DNA of 64,000 nucleotides from Leptodactylus fallax (GCA_947044405.1 CAMRHE010000507.1:434001-498000); one strand, 5' to 3'; positions 10,790 through 23,840 are shown, counted from the first letter of the stretch. Notes: a model not told the origin generated them from the sequence alone. Numbers and translations: made by a program.

Positions 10790-11660
10790 TAACGGAGAAC
10801 TATTATATATAAGGGTGGGTTACTATATATAATTGGGAAACTTAAGTATGAGGGGGCTATTATAAGCAGGGCTGTGGAGTCGGTACGCCAAAGCCCCGAC
10901 TCCTCAATTTCCCCTGACTCCGACTCCAACTCCGACTCCGACTCCACCAAAATAGGCACCGACTCCGACTCCACGACTCCGACTCCACAGCCCTGGACTG
11001 CTAAACCTTATAGGTTCACTCAGAACTCAGTCCCATCATTATATGAGGAATAGAACAGACCTTTACAGGACATTTCATCATTTTCAACATTTCATCATTT
11101 TCCCAAATTCTTATGAAAATATATTCAGCACATACTGCATTGTACTACTAACTGTACCAATTTATTATATATTTTGGGAGTCGGAGTCGGTCCATTTTAT
11201 ACCGACTCCGACTCCACCAAAATAGACTCCGACTCCACGACTCCGACTCCACAGCCCTGATTATAAGGGGGAACTATTATTTATAAGACGGGCTATTATT
11301 TATAAGGGGGGAACTATTATATATAAGGCATCCAATATATGGGGGGAGCTATTATTTATAAGAGGGGAACTATTTATAAGGGGGGTGTAATTGTTAAGTG
11401 AGCTGATTTATAAAGGGGGCTATTAGTGATAATGGGGATTATTATTTATAAGGGTAACTATTATTAATGAGAGGGCTATTATTAATAAGGGAGCAGTATT
11501 ATTTTTACGGGGTGACTGTTACTGATAAGGGGGAATATTACTGATACAGGGCACTATTTATCATTTATAAGGGAGCTATTACTGATAAAGGTGTAAGATT
11601 ATTTATAAGCAGGGACTATTGTTTATAAGGAGGCGCTGTCTACTATCAATGTAATGCCTC
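10790..11660 (+). repeat. degenerate GGGGCTATTATTTATAAG array interrupted by a MITE
   Basis: Short imperfect units of GGGGNCTATTATTTATAAG run on both sides of the element at 10867-11259. The unit reads across the insertion point, so the array existed before the MITE arrived. Confidence 0.7.
10867..11259. mobile_element. hAT-type MITE with GACTCC-rich ends
   Basis: The 393-bp element starts CAGGGCTGTGGAGTCGG and ends CCGACTCCACAGCCCTG, a perfect inverted pair, with many GACTCC repeats just inside. It is flanked by the 8-bp duplication ATTATAAG at 10859-10866 and 11260-11267. An 8-bp target duplication and CAG...CTG ends are typical of hAT elements. There is no transposase frame. Confidence 0.85.
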
Positions 11661-11679
11661 TTACCTTGGAACATTCCTG

Positions 11680-11682
<3 letters not shown>

Positions 11683-11719
<37 letters not shown>

Positions 11720-11900
11720 AGTTGGAAGGGACCTCAAAGGCCATCAAGTTCAACCCCCTGCAAAAGCAGGATTCCCTAAATCATCCCAGCTATATATATG
11801 TTGTATTTGTATTTGTATCTGCTTATCTCTGCTGTAACACACTGAATTTCCCCATTGTGGGACTATTAAAGGATTATATTATTATTATTATTATAATAAC
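11683..11900. mobile_element. LINE 3'-end fragments (CR1-like) with poly-T and ATT tail
   Basis: A T run (11683-11718) is followed by GTTGGAAGGGACCTCAAAGG and AGTTCAACCCCCTGC, wording I recognise from CR1-clade LINE 3' regions. A second piece, GAATTTCCCCATTGTGGGAC near 11841-11860, ends in (ATT)n and looks like another LINE tail. No reverse transcriptase frame remains. Assignment is from memory of consensus sequences. Confidence 0.55.
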
Positions 11901-12228
11901 TGATGACTGGGTGCAAAAATCTAATAGGTGGTACAAAGGTGCTCATTTGAATTGTGTGTGGTAAAATGGGGCTTGTTATTACTTTTTTGTTGCCAGAAAG
12001 GAGGCGTTATTATAGGGGTTGCCACCGGTAGACGATGGTGTTGTTTGCATATCAGCATTTGGGGCCCCGCTTTTAATTTTTGCCCAGGGCCCCACTTTGT
12101 CTAAAACCGGCCCTGTATGTACGGCGTGTGCACTTACTATTAGGGTCTCCATATATCATCATGTACTATTAGGGACAGCAGTATCAATTCTTACATTATG
12201 TACATTGTTTTTACGGATTGATCCAGGT
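11901..12228. other. intergenic, no gene
   Basis: Mixed sequence without exon features. A segment ending AAAACCGGCCCTG near 12114 looks like the end of a hAT-type repeat, but no partner end was found. Confidence 0.35.
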
Positions 12229-15200
12229 CTAATAGGAGGGGCTCACATCTATACCCCCTAATAGGAGGGGGCTCACATCTATACCCCCTAATAGGAGGGG
12301 CTCACATCTATATCCCCTAATAGGAGGGGGCTCACATCTATACCCCCTAATAGGAGGGGTCACATCCATACCTAATAGGAGGGGGCTCACATCTATACCC
12401 CCTAATAGGAGGGGCTCACATCTATACCTCCTAATAGGAGGGGGTCACATCCATACCCCCTAATAGGAGGGGCTCACATCTATACCCCCTAATAGGAGGG
12501 GTCACATCCATACCTAATAGGAGGGGGCTCACATCTATACCCCCTAATAGGAGGGGCTCACATCTATACCCCCTAATAGGAGGGGCTCACATCTATACCT
12601 CCTAATAGGAGGGGGTCACATCCATACCTAATAGGAGGGAGCTCACATCTATACCTCCTAATAGGAGGGGGTCACATCTATACCCCCTAATAGGAGGGGC
12701 TCACATCTATACCCCCTAATAGGAGGGGCTCACATCTATACCTCCTAATAGGAGGGGCTCACATCTATACCCCCTAATAGGAGGTGGTCACATCTATACC
12801 TCCTAATAGGAGGGGGCTCACATCTATACCCCCTAATAGGAGGGGGTCACATCCATACCTAATAGGAGGGGGTCACATCCATACCCCCTAATAGGAGGGG
12901 CTCACATCTATACCCCCTAATAGGAGGGGCTCACATCTATACCCCCTAATAGGAGGTGGTCACATCTATACCTCCTAATAGGAGGGGGCGCACATCTATA
13001 CCCCCTAATAGGAGGGGGCTCACATCTATACCCCCTAATAGGAGGGGGTCACATCTATACCCCCTAATAGGAGGGGGTCACATCTATACCCCCCTAATAG
13101 GAGGGGGTCACATCCATACCTAATAGGAGGGGGTCACATCTATACCCCCTAATAGGAGGGGGTCACATCTATACCCCCCTAATAGGAGGGGGTCACATCC
13201 ATACCTAATAGGAGGGGGTCACATCCATACCCCCTAATAGGAGGGGCTCACATTTATACCCCCTAATAGGAGGTGGTCACATCTATACCTCCTAATAGGA
13301 GGGGGCTCACATCTATACCCCCTAATAGGAGGGGGCTCACATCTATACCCCCTAATAGGAGGGGGTCACATCCATACCCCCTAATAGGAGGGGCTCACAT
13401 CTATACCCCCTAATAGGAGGGGCTCACATCTATACCCCCTAATAGGAGGGGCTCACATCTATACCCCCTAATAGGAGGGGGCTCACATCCATACCTAATA
13501 GGAGGGAGCTCACATCTATACCTCCTAATAGGAGGGGCTCACATCTATACCCCCTAATAGGAGGGGGCTCACATCTATACCCCCTAATAGGAGGGGCTCA
13601 CATCTATACCCCCTAATAGGAGGGGGCTCACATCTATACCTCCTAATAGGAGGGGCTCACATCTATACCCCCTAATAGGAGGGGGCTCACATCTATACCC
13701 CTTAATAGGAGGGGCTCACATCTATACCCCCTAATAGGAGGGGCTCATATCTATACCCCCTAATAGGAGGGGCTCACATCTATACCCCCTAATAGGAGGG
13801 GCTCACATCTATACCCCCTAATAGGAGGGGCTCACATCTATACCCCCTAATAGGAGGGGGCTCACATCTATACCTCCTAATAGGAGGGGCTCACATCTAT
13901 ACCCCCTAATAGGAGGGGGCTCACATCTATACCCCTTAATAGGAGGGGCTCACATCTATACCCCCTAATAGGAGGGGCTCATATCTATACCCCCTAATAG
14001 GAGGGGCTCACATCTATACCCCCTAATAGGAGGGGCTCACATCTATACCCCCTAATAGGAGGGGGATCACATCTATACCTCCTAATAGGAGGGGGTCACA
14101 TCCATACCTAATAGGAGGGAGCTCACATCTATACCTCCTAATAGGAGGGGGTCACATCTATACCCCCTAATAGGAGGGGCTCACATCTATACCCCCTAAT
14201 AGGAGGGGCTCACATCTATACCTCCTAATAGGAGGGGCTCACATCTATACCCCCTAATAGGAGGTGGTCACATCTATACCTCCTAATAGGAGGGGGCTCA
14301 CATCTATACCCCCTAATAGGAGGGGGTCACATCCATACCTAATAGGAGGGGGTCACATCCATACCCCCTAATAAGAGGGGCTCACATCTATACCCCCTAA
14401 TAGGAGGGGCTCACATCTATACCCCCTAATAGGAGGTGGTCACATCTATACCTCCTAATAGGAGGGGGCGCACATCTATACCCCCTAATAGGAGGGGGCT
14501 CACATCTATACCCCCTAATAGGAGGGGGTCACATCTATACCCCCTAATAGGAGGGGGTCACATCTATACCCCCCTAATAGGAGGGGGTCACATCCATACC
14601 TAATAGGAGGGGGTCACATCCATACCCCCTAATAGGAGGGGCTCACATCTATACCCCCTAATAGGAGGTGGTCACATCTATACCTCCTAATAGGAGGGGG
14701 CTCACATCTATACCCCCTAATAGGAGGGGGCTCACATCTATACCCCCTAATAGGAGGGGGTCACATCCATACCCCCTAATAGGAGGGGCTCACATCTATA
14801 CCCCCTAATAGGAGGGGCTCACATCTATACCCCCTAATAGGAGGGGCTCACATCTATACCCCCTAATAGGAGGGGGCTCACATCCATACCTAATAGGAGG
14901 GAGCTCACATCTATACCTCCTAATAGGAGGGGCTCACATCTATACCCCCTAATAGGAGGGGGCTCACATCTATACCCCCTAATAGGAGGGGCTCACATCT
15001 ATACCCCCTAATAGGAGGGGGCTCACATCTATACCTCCTAATAGGAGGGGCTCACATCTATACCCCCTAATAGGAGGGGGCTCACATCTATACCCCTTAA
15101 TAGGAGGGGCTCACATCTATACCCCCTAATAGGAGGGGCTCATATCTATACCCCCTAATAGGAGGGGCTCACATCTATACCCCCTAATAGGAGGGGCTCA

Positions 15201-18200
15201 CATCTATACCCCCTAATAGGAGGGGCTCACATCTATACCCCCTAATAGGAGGGGGCTCACATCTATACCTCCTAATAGGAGGGGCTCACATCTATACCCC
15301 CTAATAGGAGGGGGCTCACATCTATACCCCTTAATAGGAGGGGCTCACATCTATACCCCCTAATAGGAGGGGCTCATATCTATACCCCCTAATAGGAGGG
15401 GCTCACATCTATACCCCCTAATAGGAGGGGGATCACATCTATACCTCCTAATAGGAGGGGCTCACATCTATACCTCCTAATAGGAGGGGGCTCACATCTA
15501 TACCTCCTAATAGGAGGGGCTCACATCTATACCTCCTAATAGGAGGGGGCTCACATCCATACCTCCTAATAGGAGGGGCTCACGTCTATATCCCCTAATA
15601 GGAGGGGGCTAACATCTATACCCCCTAATAGGAGAGGCTCACATCTATACCTCCTAATAGGAGGGGCTCACATCTATACCTCCTAATAGGAGGGGCTCAC
15701 ATCTATACCCCCTAATAGGAGGGGCTCACATCTATACCTCCTAATAGGAGGGGGCTCACATCTATACCTCCTAATAGAAGGGGCTCACATTTATACCCCC
15801 TAATAGGAGGGGGCTCACATCTATACCCCCTAATAGGAGGGGCTCACATCTATACCTCCTAATAGGAGGGGGCTCACATCTATACCCCCTAATAGGAGGG
15901 GGCTCACAGCTATACCCCCTAATAGGAGGGGCTCACATCCATACCTAATAGGAGGGGCTCACATTTATACCTCCTAATAGGAGGGGGCTCACATCTATAC
16001 CTCCTAATAGGAGGGGCTCACATCTATACCTCCTAATAGGAGGGGGCTCACATCCATACCTCCTAATAGGAGGGGCTCACATCTATATCCCCTAATAGGA
16101 GGGGGCTAACATCTATACCCCCTAATAGGAGGGGCTCACATCTATACCCCCTAATAGGAAGGGCTCACATCTATACCCCCTAATAGGAGGGGGCTCACAT
16201 CTATACCCCCTAATAGGAGGGGGCTCACATCTATACCTCCTAATAGGAGGGGCTCACATCTATACCCCCTAATAGGAGGGGGCTCACATCTATACCCCCT
16301 AATAGGAGGGGGCTCACATCTATACCCCCTAATAGGAGGGGCTCACATCTATACCTCCTAATAGGAGGGGGTCACATCCATACCTAATAGGAGGGGGCTC
16401 ACATCTATACCCCCTAATAGGAGGGGGCTCACAGCTATACCCCCTAATAGGAGGGGCTCACATCCATACCTAATAGGAGGGGCTCACATTTATACCTCCT
16501 AATAGGAGGGGGCTCACATCTATACCCCCTAATAGGAGGGGCTCACATCTATATCCCCTAATAGGAGGGGCTCACATCTATACCCCCTAATAGGAGGGGG
16601 ATCACATCTATACCTCCTAATAGGAGGGGCTCACATCTATACCTCCTAATAGGAGGGGGCTCACATCCATACCTCCTAATAGGAGGGGCTCACATCTATA
16701 TCCCCTAATAGGAGGGGGCTAACATCTATACCCCCTAATAGGAGGGGCTCACATCTATACCTCCTAATAGGAGGGGCTCACATCTATACCCCCTAATAGG
16801 AGGGGCTCACATCTATACCCCCTAATAGGAGGGGTCTCACAGCTATACCCCCTAATAGGAGGGGGCTCACATCCATACCTAATAGGAGGGGGCTCACATC
16901 TATACCCCCTAATAGGAGGGGCTCACATCTATACCACCTAATAGGAGGGGCTCACATCCGTACCTAATAGGAGGGGCTCACATCTATACCCCCTAATAGG
17001 AGGGGGTCACATCCATACCTAATAGGAGGGGCTCACATCTATACCCCCTAATAGGAGGGGGCTCACATCCATACCTAATAGGAGGGGGCTCACATCTATA
17101 CCCCCTAATAGGAGGGGCTCACATCTATACCCCCTAATAGGAGGGGGCTCACATCTATACCCCCTAATAGGAGGGGGCTCACATCTATACCCCCTAATAG
17201 GAGGGGCTCACATCTATACCCCCTAATAGGAGGGGGCTCACATCTATACCCCCTAATAGGAGGGGCTCACATCTATACCCCCTAATAGGAGGGGGTCACA
17301 TCTATACCTAATAGGAGGGGCTCACACCTATACCTCCTAATAGGAGGTAGCTCAAATTTATACCCCCTAATAGGAGGGGCTCACATCTATACCCCCTAAT
17401 AGGAGGGGCTCACATCTATACCCCCTAATAGGAGGGGGCTCACATCCATACCTAATAGGAGGGGCTCACATCTATACCCCCTAATAGGAGGGGGCTCACA
17501 TCTATACCCCCTAATAGGAGGGGCTCACATCTATACCCCCTAATAGGAGGGGCTCACATCTATACCCCCTAATAGGAGGGGCTCACATCTATACCCCCTA
17601 ATAGGAGGGGCTCACATCTATACCCCCTAATAGGAGGGGGTCACATCCATACCTAATAGGAGGGGGCTCACATCTATACCCCCTAATAGGAGGGGGTCAC
17701 ATCCATACCTAATAGGAGGGGGTCACATCTATACCCCCTATTAGGAGGGGCTCACATCTATACCCCCTAATAGGAGGGGGCTCACATCTATACCCCCTAA
17801 TAGGAGGGGGCTCACATCTATACCCCCTAATAGGAGGGGCTCACATCTATACCCCCTAATAGGAGGGGCTCACATCTATACCCCCTAATAGGAGGGGGCT
17901 CACATCTATACCCCCTAATAGGAGGGGGCTCACATCTATACCCCCTAATAGGAGGGGCTCACATCTATACCCCCTAATAGGAGGGGGCTCACATCTATAC
18001 CCCCTAATAGGAGGGGCTCACATCTATACCCCCTAATAGGAGGGGCTCACATCTATACCCCCTAATAGGAGGGGGCTCACATCCATACCTAATAGGAGGG
18101 GCTCACATCTATACCCCCTAATAGGAGGGGGCTCACATCTATACCCCCTAATAGGAGGGGCTCACATCTATACCCCCTAATAGGAGGGGGTCACATCTAT

Positions 18201-19177
18201 ACCTAATAGGAGGGGCTCACACCTATACCTCCTAATAGGAGGTAGCTCAAATTTATACCCCCTAATAGGAGGGGCTCACATCTATACCCCCTAATAGGAG
18301 GGGCTCACATCTATACCCCCTAATAGGAGGGGGCTCACATCCATACCTAATAGGAGGGGCTCACATCTATACCCCCTAATAGGAGGGGGCTCACATCTAT
18401 ACCCCCTAATAGGAGGGGCTCACATCTATACCCCCTAATAGGAGGGGCTCACATCTATACCCCCTAATAGGAGGGGCTCACATCTATACCCCCTAATAGG
18501 AGGGGGTCACATCCATACCTAATAGGAGGGGGCTCACATCTATACCCCCTAATAGGAGGGGCTCACATCTATACCCCCTAATAGGAGGGGCTCACATCTA
18601 TATCCCCTAATAGGAGGGGGCTCACATCTATACCCCCTAATAGGAGGGGTCACATCCATACCTAATAGGAGGGGGCTCACATCTATACCCCCTAATAGGA
18701 GGGGCTCACATCTATACCTCCTAATAGGAGGGGGTCACATCCATACCTAATAGGAGGGAGCTCACATCTATACCTCCTAATAGGAGGGGGTCACATCCAT
18801 ACCTAATCGGAGGGGGTCACATCCATACCTAATAGGAGGGGCTCACATCTATACCCCCTAATAGGAGGGGGTCACATCCATACCTAATAGGAGGGGGCTT
18901 ACATCTATACCCCCTAATAGGAGGGGGTCACATCCATACCTAATAGGAGGGGGTCACATCTATACCCCCTAATAGGAGGGGCTCACAGCTATACCCTCTA
19001 ATAGGAGAGGCTAACATCTATACCCCCTAATAGGAGGGGCTCACATCTATACCTCCTAATAGGAGGGGGCTCACATCTATACCCCCTAATAGGAGGGGGC
19101 TCACATCCATACCCCCTAATAGGAGGGGCTCACATCCATACCTAATAGGAGGGGGTCACATCTATACCCCCTAATAG
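12229..19177 (+). repeat. 6.9-kb minisatellite, ~30-bp unit
   Basis: An almost pure array of about 230 copies has a consensus built from CCTAATAGGAGGGG and CTCACATCTATACCC. Variants differ in the number of Gs, CATCTATA versus CATCCATA, and a shortened CATACCTAATAG form. Rare variants are duplicated in blocks: 12601 to about 13130 reappears from 14081 with nearly identical unit order (offset 1480), and the TAGCTCAAATTTATA variant occurs at both ~17348 and ~18243 (offset 895). No coding potential. Confidence 0.95.
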
Positions 19178-19229
19178 TCCCCACTTCACTGTATCTGTGT
19201 TGTCCGGACGCAGATGACTAGCGTACACC

Positions 19230-20045
19230 AGTGACGCCATTTGCTCCCTGCTTCATCTTTCCATCCCGGTTTGTGCTCCCAGCAGTTTGGAAAGCAGGCA
19301 AGGGAGATGTAGTGACATCACCGCACCTCGCCCGCTGCTCCCAAGCTGCCAGCACCAGAGACAGGAGTGGACTGCGGAGAAATAGGGCAAGGCGAGTATT
19401 TGTTTTAATTTTCTCGTTTGTCCATTTTCTGTGGGAGCACAAGGAGGGGAGATTATACTGTGGGGGCCATTTTAAGCTGGCCACTATACTGTGGGGGCTG
19501 TTATAATGTGGGACACATATCAAAGGGGCACATTATACTGTGGGGTCATATTAAGCTGGCTAGTATACTGTGGGAGCGACATTGAGGGGTGCATTATAAT
19601 GCAGGGATTATATTAAGGTGGGCATTATACTGTGGAGACCACGTTGAGGGGGGGCATTATAATGTGGAGCCATATCAAAGGGGGACATTATACTGTGGGG
19701 GCCATATTAAACTGAGCACTATTCTGTGGGGGCCTTAATGGGGACATTATACTGTGGCAGCCACATTGAAGGGGACGTTATTATATGGGACACATTTAAA
19801 AGTGGGACTTTATACTGTATGGGCCATATTAAGCTGGCTACTATACTGTGGGTACCACATTGAAGGGGGCGTTATAATGTGGGGGCCATATAAAAGTGGG
19901 ACTTTAAACTGTATGGGCCATTATACTGTGGGGGACATTATAATGTTGGGCATAGTAAGGAGGATTTTATATTGTGGGGGGCATATTAAGGGGAGTTGAT
20001 ACTGTAGGGGTCATATAAGGGGGCATTATACTGTAGGGGTCCATG
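19230..20045 (+). repeat. composite repeat ending in a CATTATACTGTGGGGGCC minisatellite
   Basis: The left part (19230-19440) has TGCTCCCTGCTTCAT, GTAGTGACATCACC, GGAGTGGACTG and GAGTATTTGTTTTAAT. It matches in the same order the stretches at about 44560-44740 and 52620-52790. The right part is an imperfect tandem array of CATTATACTGTGGGGGCCA units. This looks like a truncated copy of the hAT-associated family described in the findings. Confidence 0.6.
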
Positions 20046-20177
20046 GGCTGGAGACATGCCTTACACTATCTACATTCCCCACAGCTCACTATGCGTGTCC
20101 CAGATTTCCTCCCTATCTCCATATATAGGTGACTATATAGGCACATGTTAGCAGGTGTACAGACTGTGGAGAGGTGA

Positions 20178-20192
20178 CCGCAGGGGGCGCTA
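20178..20192 (+). promoter_or_regulatory. candidate CTCF site
   Basis: CCGCAGGGGGCGCTA agrees closely with the core CTCF consensus. It sits about 130-240 bp upstream of the putative THAP gene promoter. Confidence 0.5.
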
Positions 20193-20289
20193 TAGATCAG
20201 TGTGTACACCCCGCAGTACAGGAGGAGTATACACTAGCTCAGGGATATATACACACAGATAGCGGACACACGCACTGCCGCCGGTAGCC

Positions 20290-20421
20290 GTCACTGGGCT
20301 TATAACTACAGTGACTTCCGGGTTGTGCATTCTCCTCTACTTCCGGTGTGCTACAAATTCCCAGCGTCATTGGTTCCTAGGTGGCCAGGAGCGCTCCTGG
20401 GGAGAGAGCGGCTTGTAGCAG
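20290..20421 (+). promoter_or_regulatory. putative promoter and non-coding first exon of the THAP gene
   Basis: Two ETS/GABPA-type sites, ACTTCCGG, lie at 20314-20321 and 20339-20346 in a locally CpG-richer stretch. A good splice donor, AGCAG|GTAATT, follows at 20421/20422. The next strong acceptor on this strand is directly before the THAP start codon, giving a predicted intron of 743 bp (20422-21164). The transcription start is not determined. Confidence 0.5.
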
Positions 20422-21165
20422 GTAATTGTCCGGGGGGTGGTGAGGTCCTCGCGCCTGCGTTATTTTAGGGAGCGCCATGTTACAGGAATCCTTACCTGCT
20501 GGGCTCCTAGTGGGGTTGACTTTAGCAGTTGCCCATAGCAACCAATCACCGCGCGGCTTTCATTTTCTTTAGGGTGTTTGAGATATGAGAGCTGGCACGT
20601 GATTGGCTGTGCTGCCCCTCCTGGAGCCTTTGTCCTGTGTACAGGAGGCAGAGACTTCCTCCAGGCTGGCTCCATGGGAGTTTACACCTGAGGTGTCTGC
20701 CTGATGCTCAGTCCCGCAGCACCAGCAGCTGTGCCTTAGTAAAAGTACAATTTTTGGATGGATTTAATTGTAGATTTTTTATTTTTATCTTTTTTTCTGT
20801 ACGTGATTATGAGGACGGCCATCTTACCTGAGCAGCAAAGTCATGGCCATAGGCAGTAATAGTCTGGAGGCGACTCATTGAGGTCTATGGGAGAGTTTTC
20901 TAGTCATGCTCTGTGCAGGGAGCGGGAGGAGATAAGCTGTGACATCATCTATTGTCAGTAGTGATGTAATGATGCGGCAGTGGTGTTATCTATACAGGTG
21001 TTATCTTCTATTGTAATCCTATCTGTGATGTAAATGAGGTGACTGCTGCAAAGAAAAACCCTACATGAAAATTGTATAAGAAATCCTAAAAATTTGGTTT
21101 AATAATATGTCATTTTCCTGTGGTTTGTATGGACTTCCTAGTAATCCAGACTTCTGCTTTGTAGG

Positions 21166-22038
21166 ATGCCATCTTGTATTGTTAAAGGATGTACATATTC
21201 TTGGAAGAAGAAAGATCCCGACATTATCATTCATGCCTTTCCCAAGGACCTGGAAAGCATCAAGAAATGGCTCATTCAGACCAAACAGGATTTTGGTGAC
21301 ATTGACGAATTTAGTAGAAAAATTCTGGAGGGTACAAAAGGGGCTTATCGTGTGTGTTCACGGCACTTTACAGCCGATAGCTACGAAACCAGAGGTTTCA
21401 TGACCGTCCTAAAGAAGGGAGCAATTCCCACAATTTTTCCTGACAGTCCAGTAAACCCCGTACGGTACAAAAAAGCAAAAGGACCGGCAAAAAGACTGAA
21501 AGTGGAATCCTCCTTTACAAACTATGGGGTTCCTGGGGTGGGGTGTCAGCCCTCTACCACTGCCTGGCATCCTGCGTCTAGAGCGGCCCTGTCACCACAT
21601 GGCTTCATGTCACCAGTAGCCAGCAGTGCAGTGTATGGGCAGGGCCTATATATGTTTACCACAGGGGGCCATTTGGGAATTCATCACGACCAGAGTCGTT
21701 CCTTATGTTTAGAACATGGAGGTGCCGGAGGACAAAATATTAAAGAAGAGAAAGATCCCATAGAAATAGGATCCATGACAGGACTTCTTCCAGGACAGAT
21801 CCATCAGTCTACAAATACCGACCCTTACCTGGGGACCTCCAATAAAAAAGTGCAAGCCAATCGGAGAAAGCCACACAATAGTGTAGGCATACAGTGCAAT
21901 ATGGAGGAGCTGCCCGCCGCTGACTGCAGGAAGCATTACCCCTTTCGCATCCCTTTAGGACACTTTGATGTTCTCATTTGGGTTGACCCTTTCAGACATA
22001 AGGCCGATGTCCATCCGAAAGCCTTGGATCTAGATTAG
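21166..22038 (+). CDS. THAP domain-containing protein
   Basis: A 290-residue protein starts with a THAP zinc finger, a C2CH module that binds DNA. Residues C4, C9, C64 and H67 fit the ligand pattern (with spacing at the upper edge of the family range). The other family-defining residues are in place: P26, W35, F68 and P88, and an AIPTIF motif ends the domain at 86-91. Beyond it come a basic, lysine-rich linker (about 96-113) and a low-complexity middle. The C terminus, with FDVLIWVDPF, has no domain I recognise. No coiled coil is obvious. The coding region is intronless; the ATG lies one base after a polypyrimidine-AG acceptor (TTTGTAG|G), so the first exon is probably non-coding. THAP proteins are mostly chromatin-associated regulators related to P-element transposase DNA-binding domains. 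I cannot assign orthology to a numbered THAP gene. Confidence 0.85.
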   Translation: MPSCIVKGCTYSWKKKDPDIIIHAFPKDLESIKKWLIQTKQDFGDIDEFSRKILEGTKGAYRVCSRHFTADSYETRGFMTVLKKGAIPTIFPDSPVNPVRYKKAKGPAKRLKVESSFTNYGVPGVGCQPSTTAWHPASRAALSPHGFMSPVASSAVYGQGLYMFTTGGHLGIHHDQSRSLCLEHGGAGGQNIKEEKDPIEIGSMTGLLPGQIHQSTNTDPYLGTSNKKVQANRRKPHNSVGIQCNMEELPAADCRKHYPFRIPLGHFDVLIWVDPFRHKADVHPKALDLD

Positions 22039-22400
22039 GCAACTGAACGGACCCATCACGAATGGAGAAGACTAGAAATGGCCGTACAAGTCAGACTGAA
22101 GGTGATGAAAACCGACATAATTCATTGGTTGAAATCCAACAATGACCAATAACACATCATCGTCATCTAGAAAGAAGCCGCCGAGCTTGAAATTTTTATC
22201 CTTTAGGTCTTACAAAAGATCGTTTGTTCATGACCGAGCCTTCCCTGAAAGATGGTTCATATTTTGCTTGATGTCACTGAACATGTATTGGTTGAATGAC
22301 CGTAACGGGCAATGTAGACTGTAAGATATAAGGCCGTACCTGCAAACCTGATGTGTTCACCAAGTGAGTGTTCAATGGTTGTTCTGTCTAATGTATATGT
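22039..22400 (+). other. probable 3' UTR of the THAP gene
   Basis: Unique-looking sequence continues after the stop codon before repeats begin at about 22400. No AATAAA was found close by; an ATTAAA at 23408-23413 lies beyond the repeats and is only a weak candidate for the poly(A) signal. Confidence 0.35.
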
Positions 22401-22405
22401 CTTAA

Positions 22406-22992
22406 AGGGGTTCTCCAAGATCAGATATTGATGACCTATCCTTAAAGAGATTGTCCAGGACTATGATATTGAGTGCCGCAGTCTCTTCACTACTTACCAA
22501 GCACAGCTCCATACCTTGTATAGTGGCTGTGCTTGGTATTGCAGCTCAGCCACATTCATCAGAATGGAACTGAGCTGCAGCCTGGTCATGTGAACAATGG
22601 ACATGATGTCACTGGCCTAAGAAGAGAAAGTGGAGCTCACTATTACAGTCCTGGAGAACGCCTTTAAGATACTTTATCAGTATGAGATTAGTGGGGATCT
22701 GACACCCGGCACCCCTACTGATCAGCTGTCTAAAACACAGTGTACTGAGCCAGTGGCTGTGTTATTGTAACTCTGCTTCAGTTCAAGTGAATGGAAAGCA
22801 ATAGCATGGCACGGCCACAGCCATCAACTGTTATTGCTAAGGCATCTGTATATGGCCATACATATGTAATACATGGACTAGCCGGGTCCAGTATGACGAG
22901 TTATTTGCAAAGGCTACTCACTCTGTATAATAGAGCAGTGTCCACCATGGGACGCAGTATAGATGACAAATGTTTTTGACTTGAATACTCCT
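22406..22992. mobile_element. TTAA-flanked MITE carrying a second TTAA MITE
   Basis: The outer element begins AGGGGTTCTCCAAGATCAG after TTAA (22402-22405) and ends GAATACTCCT before TTAA (22993-22996). It is split at 22442 by an inner element of the same type. The part after the inner element (GTGGGGATCTGACACCCG, CTGATCAGCTG) continues the outer one. Both are non-coding. Confidence 0.65.
22446..22663. mobile_element. inner TTAA-flanked MITE
   Basis: The element opens AGAGATTGTCCAGGACT and closes AGTCCTGGAGAACGCCT, an imperfect inverted pair. TTAA flanks both sides (22442-22445 and 22664-22667). Confidence 0.7.
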
Positions 22993-22999
22993 TTAAGAC

Positions 23000-23840
23000 T
23001 GCTCTAAAAATATTGGGAACCAAGAGGACTGGAGTGATACTAAGGCTAGGGCTACATGGCCACTGACTTTAGCTGCAACTCCCATTGCGAGACCAAAGAA
23101 TAACGAGTTGCCTTGTGACTCCTTCGCTCATATTAGTGAATGCAGTCTCATTGCGACCCTCGAGGGTGCTGCAACCGTGACTTCCAGTCACAAAAAAAGT
23201 CAAGCAATGTTAGACATGAAGTTGTAGCATGCCCACTGGTCACATTGTGACTCTGTTCACTAACATTAGTGAAGGACTCGCAAGGTGATCTGGCGATTTT
23301 TGGTCATAGATGGGAGTCCCAGCCAAATCACTGTGTAGACCTAACCCAATTGTAGAGTCCATTAGACAGCTGATCTTCAAGAGCCCGTACTTGAACATAA
23401 TCTGTTTATTAAACTGCACGTACTGTATATTCAAGGACCTATTTATAATATACAGTGTTACTCGTGATCATATGCTTCTCTTATACACAAGAACTTAAAG
23501 GAAACTTCCACCTCAGCTTGAGCGATGTGTCCAAATCTAGATTGTTCTGTGGTCGCTCTGCCTATGGGAACTTGGTAAAGGCGGAGTTGACTGCAGGGAA
23601 ATACGAGACATTTGCTGTCATGTGTAGACAATGGGGAAGCTCTATTAAGAGCGGCGTTTAGTATGTCAGTCTTGATAATCCCTGTGCCATCGGAGGATGT
23701 GCCTCCGATGGCAAGTCAGGCGCATCCTCTGGCAGGGCCGTTACACTTCAGGTGGCTTACGTCCACCTTGCATCTGTTATGTTATACATACATACATTCT
23801 GAGTGTGTGAAGGTTAAAGGTTTATGTCTGAAACACGCAG
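23000..23840. other. intergenic, no gene
   Basis: No exon or RNA gene is visible. Stretches such as GGCTAGGGCTACATGG near 23043 look like the start of a dispersed repeat, and CGGAGGATGTGCCTCCGATGG near 23692 forms a short hairpin. Confidence 0.35.

Noticed and set aside
12229..19177. CRISPR array
   Set aside because: Units are contiguous with no unique spacers, and the genome is eukaryotic; it is a minisatellite.
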